42,430 nt of DNA from positions 1 through 42,430 of the forward strand of contig JANQBS010000302.1 in NCBI GenBank assembly GCA_033085395.1. The letters are read 5' to 3'. Shown here in pieces: positions 34,480-42,430 of this stretch. This DNA comes from Xanthoparmelia taractica (lineage: Eukaryota > Ascomycota > Lecanoromycetes > Lecanorales > Parmeliaceae). The notes beneath the pieces are model-generated. The model was not told the DNA's origin. It made no database searches and saw nothing but the letters and a program-made list of their open reading frames with translations. How positions within the stretch are numbered: position 1 is the stretch's first letter; each line of letters opens with the position of its first letter. Position numbers and translations under genes: made by a program.

Positions 34480-37400
34480 ATATGTATACTTAATGCTAAG
34501 TCAGTTCTGATATATTATTATAAGCTCTTTTAAAGTCCTTGATTAGCTTAAATACGTTAACTAGCTATTATGCTAATATTCATTAATTATCCTACGAACT
34601 ATATTTCTTTTAGCGAATTAAGTACTACGTAATAGCGTGCTTAGCACGTTCGAATCGGCGTTAACGTTTCCTAAGAAGACGTTCGACTTTATACTCTTCC
34701 TCGTTATCGACTATAATAGATAATAATACGACAGACTAACGCCTATAAGAATCTGCGGCTAATGCGATAGCTAATTCGAGATATATTATAGATATAATAT
34801 CATAAATCTTTATAATAAATAATAGCTTAAATCAATATACTAGTCTATCAATGCGTTTTAATATCTTAAATAATTTAGCGAGTTATTATTCTAACTTGCG
34901 AGATTATACTTTAATTATTTCGTAATCCCGATAAAGACGTAAGTATACGAAGTCGCCGATCTTGAAGAATATTAACTTATACTTCGAGTCGTAGTGTTTC
35001 TTTATCCTAAGAAATACGAATACGAGAGCGTCTTATATATCGATATACTTAAGTCAATAATTTATTAAGAACGCGCTAATTATTAAAGACTTTAGCGGAA
35101 TCCTTATAATAATAGTACAACTAATACTCGTTACGAAAGGCTTCGACGATATTTATAAAGTAAACGATATTTACGAAGTAGGCGATGCTTACGAAATAGA
35201 CGATGCTTACGAAGTAGACGATACTGACATAACAAGTATTAATAAAGAAGATTCTTAATAAGTGCTAGTAGCAGATATAGCAGTATCTTACGAAGTTACT
35301 TTAGTAAGATCACTGAGATTAAGATTATTAATATTTAGTAGATTTAGTAATTCTTTAATCTTAAAATTATAGAGCACTTTCGTAGAAGCGAGATAAATTA
35401 AGCTATATTTAATTAAGTTATTAAGTGTCGAAAACATCTATAATAGCATTAATAATTATTTCGTTACTATAAAAATAAAATATCGTAGCGCGATCTTAGC
35501 TATCTTATTAAACTTCTTAGATTAATTATCGATCTAAGAATATTATTCAATAAAATATAAGAGATCGATTTTAAGCTTCTTTAGAATCTATTATTATATC
35601 TCTTTAATAAAGCGATAATCGCGATCGAAGATAACGATCTATAAGATATCTTAATTAAGTAGTAACAGACGAGATAGTAAGCGATATATTTACTATTAAT
35701 CGTCTTATTTAATATAGTCTAACACGAAGATAATAGCTTTATTAAACTTGTTAATAATTAATATAGCGTAGTCTTCTTTGATTAAAGTCTTTAATAGAGC
35801 TAGAATAAAATTAATCGTAATAATATAAAATAATCTATTAGGCGTGTAAATAAATTATAGTAATTCGTGCAATATATATCGCGAAGTTTAATATAGTTAA
35901 TAGTAAGAGTAATAACGTAGATACTTATAAAGCTTAATAGTTATATTAAAGATATAGAGACTATTAATAAGCTTCTTATAAATACGAGTATAGCCAGAAT
36001 ATCTCATCTCGTTATATATTAATTTAAATACTTTCTATTTAAGATCCTTAATAAATAAATATAATCGTAATCTCCGCTCGAGATTATTGAAGTAAAGTAA
36101 ATTCTTAATTAGTTTATATAGTAGTCTAATTATATTCTTCGATCCGAGATTAAGATTTAACTTTACTATAATTATAATTCTACTTTATCTAGACTCGTTT
36201 TAATAATCTTTTTAAAGTCGTTCGCAAGAGACTTTACTTATTATAATTAAGCTAATTAAAAAGAAATTAATACTATTTAAAATAGACTTATTAGTCTTAG
36301 ATTAATACGAGCGACTTATTAGTCGAGATAGAGTATTAGATATAATATTAACTTTATTAAACTTATATCTAAGCTTTATGCGAAATCGTTATAAATACTT
36401 TAACGCCCTAATAAAACGAAGGTTAAGCTTTTCTATAGAAGTAGTATTTATATTAATCTGGCGTATAATACTAATAGCAGTAGAGTGATTAATATAGATA
36501 ATAATAATATTAACTAATGCTTCGATTAGATAACGTATTTTCTTAATTATTCAAACGATTTCGATTATTTTAAGTTCGATTAATTAATAGCGATTTTTTA
36601 CTAATATAAGCTATTTGCTAAAAAAAAGAATTAATTATATAGACTTCTACTTAAATACTTTAATAGTCGTAAAAGTCTTTTATAAGAAAGACGAAGTAGA
36701 TAAGTTAGTTAAAGAGAGTACGATTAATCTTATAGTAGAATTCTTAAAAGTCTTTAATAGAGTTGAATTATCTATCTTAATGTAATAGATATATGCTTCG
36801 AATTCAAATTTCTTGCTAGTATCGAGGTTAATATATAGCTATTTAATTAAATTATAATACTTATAGTGCTCTTATAGTTACGATTAAGTAATATCTTACG
36901 CTCTTAAAGCGGCTTGATAATAGCTAAATAGTACGGCACGTATTGCTTAAGATAGCTTATTATACCAAGATAGCGCTTCAGGGTAGCCAAAGTGCGCGGA
37001 AACTCTAGATTACGTATAACTATTAGCTTATCTACTGCCGTAGCTAGACTCAGAGCATCGACGCGCTAATCGAATAATTGCACGAATAAGTACTCAAGAA
37101 AGACCTTATTAAGTGCTAGATGAATATTTATCTCTAATAATGCTTAAAAGACTTATTTAAGATATTTAATATATTCTTTTAGAGAGATAGAGAATATAAT
37201 AATATCATTAACGTATACTTAATAGAAGCTACGAAATAAGCGAAGAATACGATTAATTATTCGTTACATATACGCAGATAAGCCTTTATATTTTATAATT
37301 AAGATTTTAAAGATCTTTTAATCGCGATAAGATAAAATAATAAGTCGATAGCGATAATAGCGCTTTATCTATTATTAATAAAAGAATATAATAGCGTCTA

Positions 37401-38860
37401 TAATAGAGATATGCGTAATATATCTAATTAGAGCAAGAATCTTAGCTTAAAAAGAAACGAGATAAATATCTGATATAGTAATTCTATTAAGTACCCTAAT
37501 ATTAACGATCACATAATCTTTAGATTCGTCTAAGATTAATTTTCACATTATAAAATAGAAGAAAGAAAATAATATAGCAGTGATAGTTTATTTTATATAA
37601 TCTTACTCATGGAGTTTATCGAAGGCTTCGTTAATAATTTTCTTATCTCGCACGTCCACAGAATAGACGCGTGCTTAATCTACTTTATAAATATTCTTTT
37701 AATTCCTTATAAGGGATATCTTTATTTATTAATCTTCTAATATATTAATAACATTATCGATATTCTTTTATAGATTAAAAAAGACTTCGATAATATCGAA
37801 TATAATATGTACTATTACGGGGTTATTATAGATCGAAGCATTAGTACGATAAAGTATCTCGTTTTTGATAACGTTAAGGGTAATATTAGCACTAAAAGCG
37901 ATAGTTATTCTTAGAATAGCTCGAAAGCCTTATTTAATTTAAGATGTTTCTCGTTTGAGAGACTTATCTACTATAATAATATACTTCGTAGCAATTAAGA
38001 AGTATTCTTCTACTTCGTATTTAAGCACTTTATCTAGGCGAGTGCGTCTAATAAGAATAATAAAAAGATCTATATTATTACGCATTACAATCTTAGAGAG
38101 ATTATAATTAATAATATAAGTAGATAGAGTGAGAGCATCGAGCTAAGATAATTCGAATAATAGATCTCGATCTTTAGGCAAGTAGATAGCTTCGATAGAT
38201 ATCGTTATAAAAGAATACGCAGATATTATTTAGCGTGCCTTACTGAGAATAATAATATTAGTTTTTGAACTCTTAATAATTATAGATATTAATACTTAAA
38301 GAGAGTCGCACGAGTTAATAGTAATAAGGTCCTTGCTAGTGTCGATAATAATGCTCTTTAGCTTCATAATATCGATATTAATAAGTGCTTTAGCGAATAA
38401 GTTATCAACGATGTGAATCTTACGATTAATTAATGCGATCTTATTGTAATTGTCTAATATATATATAAGAATAATAGCGTATTTATAAACATTATGCTTC
38501 TTTGTGCTTAATCTACGAACCTTAATTAATTAGATTATCTTCTTAATTTCAATTTAAAGATCTTCTTCACTGAGAATCTAATTAAGAAATACGCGATTAA
38601 TTAGCGATATAATATAATCGATATCGAAGTAGTACTTATATAGTCGATCTTGATAGATTAGTGAGATTTTAATAATAGTAAAGCGATATTTACGAAAGAT
38701 ATATTTTAATGTAGATATGTTCTTGATAGATAATCTAATAATCTTTATTAAGCAACTAAATACTTCTATAACAATAAAGTTCTTCTTGTAATCTACGAAC
38801 GACTTTTTATATAAGCGAATATACTTATATAGTCGATTATTTAAAGAAAAGATCTTGCTA
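34480..38860 (-). pseudogene. Degenerate Ty3/gypsy pol of element C
   Basis: Right to left: protease/linker (about 37900-38700) including 'RDLLFELSQLDALTLS' (about 38120-38180) and 'KSLKRETSQIK' (about 37930-37970); RT (about 36900-37800) with the active-site box read Y-V-N-D (about 37190-37215) and 'LEFPRTLATLKRYLG' (about 36960-37010); RNase H (about 36270-36720) with 'STAISIIRQ'; integrase (about 35280-36250) with 'FTINFILALLKT'-like sequence and the core box F-D-R-D-Y-R-F (about 35605-35630); and a chromodomain (about 34540-34690) with 'YKVERLLRKR'. Stops are frequent but fewer than in A1 or B2. It is a typical fungal chromovirus pol, now inactive. Confidence 0.82.
35145..35234 (-). repeat. 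18-bp tandem repeat, about 5 units, in the integrase tail of C
   Basis: Units begin at 35145, 35163, 35181, 35199 and 35217, of the form GACGATGCTTACGAAGTA with variants; the last is degenerate. The length is a multiple of three. In the pol frame (minus strand) it gives a Ser/Thr-rich repeat between the integrase core and the C-terminal part. Confidence 0.85.
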
Positions 38861-38879
38861 TAGAATCGATATAAAAATA

Positions 38880-39600
38880 AATTTACTAATTTAGCGAGGG
38901 AGATAATGAAGTGTGCTTCGACGGAGTCTTTCTACTCGTAATCCTTATTAGATAATTTAATAAAGATTGCCGCAGAGAAGACGAATTATTTATTAACTTA
39001 AGTAGCTCTCTGATAGAAGATATACTCGTATTATTCGAAGTCTTTCTAATTATTATAGCTAGCATAGCTTTCATAATTATTCGAAGACGTATTTTCTTAA
39101 TCTTCGATATAATAAGCTCTAATAATAAAGAGTCTTCGAAAAGAATTTCTATTAAAATCGTTTCTTTAATCTTAATATTAATTCGAAAAGTTCTTCTAAT
39201 TAGAAGACGAACTTACGTTTTCATTAATAATTTATAGCGACTATTTAGTAGATAAAGATAATTAAGCTAGCTATTACTAATATAATTAATACTATTAATA
39301 TTAATTAATATTATTTTAATAGAAATAGAATAATCTTAAAGAGAAGAATAATCTATTATTATTATAAGGATTATTGCTATTATAGAAAGATCGTGAACCT
39401 TAATAATTATCTTTCGTAGATCGAAATAATATATTACTATTGTTATCGTAAGGTTGACGAGAATACTAATTAGTCTAATTTAGACGTTACGTATTGCTAC
39501 GAGAATAAGATCTCTTAGATCGATATAATAAAGATTTTTTTATCTTTTTATTAATATAGGCCTATTATTTATACTTACGATTATTAAGCTTAGTGGGAAA
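38880..39600 (-). pseudogene. Degenerate gag of element C
   Basis: This is minus-strand coding relic upstream of pol. About 39350-39540 reads as a basic Ser/Asn/Gln/Tyr-rich stretch with 'SRQPYDNNSN' and 'SFYNSNNPYNNN', like Gag C-terminal tails of fungal Ty3 elements. About 38880-39070 carries a short run of coding-like sequence; the 62-codon frame there is out of phase. No zinc knuckle was seen. The start is not determinable. Confidence 0.6.
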
Positions 39601-39703
39601 GAAATTAATAATGAAGACGTCTATGAGACGCTATATATGTATTCTTAGATTAAGATTAATGTTATTATATATTAAGTTAAGCTGTGGCTTGACGTTATTA
39701 ATA

Positions 39704-39975
39704 CGGGTCGGAAAGGTGTGGTATCTGTTGAACATAGTCGTTTTCAACTTTTTTTCAACTTTTTTTAAAAAATTATATCTTTTTAATCTATTTATAGAAT
39801 TTTATAATTATATAAGCGTTCGCTTAAGCTTTTTACGTATTTTTAGAATACAAAAAAATATCACGTAATATATTTATTAAAAACCCAATGGGAGTATGGG
39901 ATATACCATACCTTTCGATATGGTATTCGAAAAACTGGTCCCATATCATCAAATATACCACACCTTTCCGACCCG
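39704..39975. mobile_element. 272-bp MITE with perfect 21-bp terminal inverted repeats and TA target duplication
   Basis: Left end CGGGTCGGAAAGG... (39704-39724) is the exact reverse complement of the right end ...CCTTTCCGACCCG (39955-39975). TA lies on both sides (39702-39703 and 39976-39977), as for Tc1/mariner-type transposition. The interior codes for nothing recognisable. It includes two TTTTTTTCAAC-like runs (about 39740-39768) and a hairpin at 39903-39926. The terminal repeats show no transition damage. Confidence 0.85.
39903..39926. repeat. Hairpin inside the MITE
   Basis: ATACCATA (39903-39910) and TATGGTAT (39919-39926) form a perfect 8-bp stem with an 8-base loop. This is part of a looser inverted repeat with TATGGGA (about 39896) and TCCCATA (about 39939). 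Confidence 0.7.
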
Positions 39976-39977
39976 TA

Positions 39978-42430
39978 CCTAAGATAGCTAATTTATAGAC
40001 CTATTTGCCGACTTTCTATAGTATTTCGAAGAAATCGATATATTGCCAAGATAGCTTGATGATAATAATAATAGTAGTAATAATAGGAATAAAATGGTCT
40101 TTATGCAGTCGTAAATAAGCTAATCGCTCTACTTAAGAAATATTGATTGATGCTTTCTATTATAGTAATATTTTTGATTTATCTAAGCAAACGAGATAAG
40201 ATTAGCTATCTAAATGCGGGCAACGATAGACTATAATAGAGATATTTCTCTGAGTAGATCAAGTGACCTGTTAAGTTGAAATTCGTAAGTTAATTCGTTG
40301 AGAGTTTTGTTATTAATCGTAGTTGAAATCGAGTTATTAAATAGAGCTTATATTCGCGGAAGAACTGACGGCTAGAGAGCGAGATTCTATATAATATATA
40401 GCCAGAATCGTAGTGCTATCTCGGCTATTTGATTAATTCTTTTATTACTTTTATTCGTCTAAGAATAATAAATAGTCGAATAAAGCAAGTTTACTTCGAG
40501 TTTTTTAAAGAGCTTCGATTAAAGCTTAGAAAAGAACTTTCTATCACGATTTATAAGCAAAATTCTTGAAATTTCTTAATTTATAATATTAAGTCTATTA
40601 AGCGATAGAGTAGTTCTTTTTATTGAACACGAAAGTTATCTTTTTTATAAACTTATTTATTATAAAAAAAAATAATATTAAATTTTTTATTTATTAATTT
40701 TAAGAGTATTAAAATAAAATTTAGAATAAATATATAAAATAATATTAATAAAGACTAGATTAATTATAAAGAATTATAAAGGCGATATCGACGTATTTAG
40801 AGAATAAGATATTAAGAATAGAATTTAATATATTATCAAAGATACTTAATTAATCTATAAATATATTAAATATTCGAAATCTTCTTATAAGATCTCTTAA
40901 ATCTTAAATGATTATTTTTATAAGCTATTTTATAAACAATTTTAATTATACTTTAAGATATATAAAGACGCTATACGTTAATAAGCTTATTAATATAAAA
41001 GAAAAGATTTTAATATTTCTATATAATATCTTCTATATATCTATTATAAACGAAAGAAAAATTAATAATATTCTAATTATTATTTTTATTCTTAATTATT
41101 AAAGTAGAGATTCTAATATAAAATAGATTTATCTTATAATCTTCTTCGAGGCCTTTAAGAAACGTAGAACTTATCTTTATAAATATAACAGTAAAGAGAA
41201 TATCTAGCTTATTATGCTTATTAGAGAGAAATATATTACTAATACTTATAAGTCTTAAAAATATATCGAGAATAATATACTCTTTTTTAAGCTTATATTA
41301 AAAATTAAAATAAAATTATTCAAGAAATTAAAAAATTTTAATAAGACGAACGTTTATTTTTATAATAAAATTCGTTAAAGTAATAAATAATTATTTTATA
41401 ATATTTAGAATAATAGAATAATCTATTTAAATAATAATACTATACTTCGAAGAGTCTATTAGATATCTTATTTTCTTAAATACTTAGATAAAGTCTATTA
41501 TCTTAAATTCTATTAATTAATAATTACGTTTAGCTTAAATTAATTGCCGAGATAAAATATAATTATTTAAATTATAGTACGAGAAGATTATTTATTTAAG
41601 CTAGAATTAAGTTCTTTATTAATATAAAAGACTTATATTTTAAAATTAAACTATTTTAAAGTATTTAAATTAAATTTAAATTAATCTATTAAAATTATAA
41701 TATATAAATATTAAAGATTAAGATAATATTACTTATAGACTATTAAAACTTATTTATTTTAATTTAGTTAATAAAGATAATTTAAAGTCTAAAGAATAGA
41801 TATAACGAGAATTATCTTTCGATGAAGCTTCTTTTAGAAGCCTTATCTTGAGATTCTATAAAGATATTATAAATTATATTATATAATCAATTAAGCTACG
41901 AAGATAATTTATTAGATTAAGATAATACTTTAAATCTTTAAGAATTACGAGATAATTTAGCTTAATAATCGCTTTAAGTTTATTATCTATAATAGTTATT
42001 TTTAAAGAATTAATATATTAATTAATTAAATATATATTTAAATATTTTAGAAAGATCTTTTTAGGGGCGATTAAAATATTATATTTAATTAAAAATTAAA
42101 AAAGTCTTTTTAAGTAATAGAGATATTGAGAGAAACTATTAGATTTAATAATAATATTATTAATATAGATCTATGCGAAGTCTTTAAGAGCTTTTAAAAT
42201 ATAATTAATTCTTCTTTATATATAAATAATTAAGTTTATATAATCTATAATTAAAACGTTAAATATATCTTACTCGCGATAAGTAATTATTATAAATATA
42301 TATCGAAAGTTGAGATATATAAGTTATTAATAGAAGAATAATACTATATTTAGTATTATTAAATATATATAATTAAGTAATTTTAAGATAATATCTAATT
42401 AAAGAGATACGAGATAAACGTCTAATATAA
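39978..42430 (-). mobile_element. Family B chromovirus copy B2, partial
   Basis: This is collinear with about 5702-8165 of B1 on the same strand. It begins abruptly beside the MITE with CCTAAGATAGC (B1: CCCTAAGATAGC) and runs off the right edge of the window. The chromodomain, 3' untranslated region and 3' LTR that B1 has left of this point are missing here. It has more A/T states than B1 at most differing sites. Confidence 0.9.
39978..42430 (-). pseudogene. Degenerate pol of B2: RT, RNase H, integrase
   Basis: Right to left: RT (about 42030-42430, entering from outside the window), RNase H (about 41430-41960), the integrase zinc-binding part (about 40760-41000) and the integrase core down to its C-terminal region (about 39980-40650), all by alignment with B1. 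The stop density is higher than in B1. The 64-codon plus-strand frame at 40908-41102 is antisense to integrase and not a gene. Confidence 0.82.

Larger units (their letters stand above)
34226..39701 (-). mobile_element. Family C Ty3/gypsy chromovirus, probably missing its 5' LTR
   Basis: This is a minus-strand element with gag (about 38880-39600), pol and chromodomain, plus a candidate 3' LTR at 34231-34463. It borders copia element D on the left and the MITE and B2 on the right. No second LTR or target duplication was found on the right, so that end is probably truncated. Its pol differs clearly from A and B: another RT-RNase H block, a Ser/Thr-rich integrase tail, and a distinct chromodomain. 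Confidence 0.8.

Noticed and set aside
39593..39868. 91-codon plus-strand frame
   Set aside because: It crosses from antisense gag of element C into the MITE, so it cannot be a conserved gene.
1..42430. tRNA, rRNA, small RNA, riboswitch or bacterial-type operon signals
   Set aside because: No cloverleaf-like segment, ribosome-binding-site/ORF pairing or conserved rRNA block was seen on either strand by eye; a covariance-model scan would be the decisive test.

Overview
The window looks like an AT-rich, gene-poor block of a filamentous ascomycete genome (Pezizomycotina-like; the species cannot be told from the sequence). No intact gene of any kind is visible: no host gene, tRNA, rRNA or CRISPR array, and no open frame longer than about 115 codons. 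Nearly everything is the remains of LTR retrotransposons. They have been mutated by C-to-T and G-to-A transitions in the manner of repeat-induced point mutation (RIP). Wherever two LTRs of one insertion can be compared, every difference is a transition, and TG/CA termini often read TA. The coding remnants are still recognisable if TAA/TAG stops are read as former Gln/Trp codons.

Four retrotransposon families plus one MITE are present. Family A is a Ty3/gypsy chromovirus (gag, protease, RT, RNase H, integrase, chromodomain; LTRs of 143-169 bp, TGTCACG...TGTTACA). It has four copies: A1 (1-3241, +, 5' part outside the window), A3 (3242-13915, -, 3' part outside the window), A2 (16328-31528, -) and A4 (23730-31395, +). 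Family B is a related chromovirus with 156-bp LTRs: B1 (4901-11790, -) is full length and B2 (39978-42430, -) is partial. Family C is a third Ty3/gypsy chromovirus (about 34231-39701, -). Family D is a Ty1/copia element on the - strand, split into 15162-16327 and 31529-about 34225. A 272-bp element with perfect 21-bp terminal inverted repeats and TA target duplications (39704-39975) lies between C and B2.

The order of insertion can be read from target-site duplications. In the left nest, A3 carries A1 at 3241/3242 and B1 at 4901-11790 (TSD AGAAT); the uninterrupted paralogue A2 shows both empty sites. In the right nest, copia element D was split inside its RT by A2 (TSD TAGAT), and A2 was then split inside its own 5' LTR by A4 in the opposite orientation (TSD AAGAA). 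The large A2/A4 inverted repeat is therefore a nested insertion, not a hairpin duplication.

Layout: 1-3241 A1; 3242-4900 A3; 4901-11790 B1; 11791-13915 A3 5' end; 13916-15161 unassigned, partly less mutated; 15162-16327 D; 16328-23729 A2; 23730-31395 A4; 31396-31528 rest of the A2 5' LTR; 31529-34230 D; 34231-39701 C; 39704-39975 MITE; 39978-42430 B2. The genes do not cooperate in a living pathway: each element once encoded its own Gag-Pol, and all are now dead. The most informative content is the insertion history, the RIP damage to catalytic residues (both RT aspartates changed to Asn in A and B), copy-number-variable minisatellites inside the elements, and a few islands that escaped mutation.
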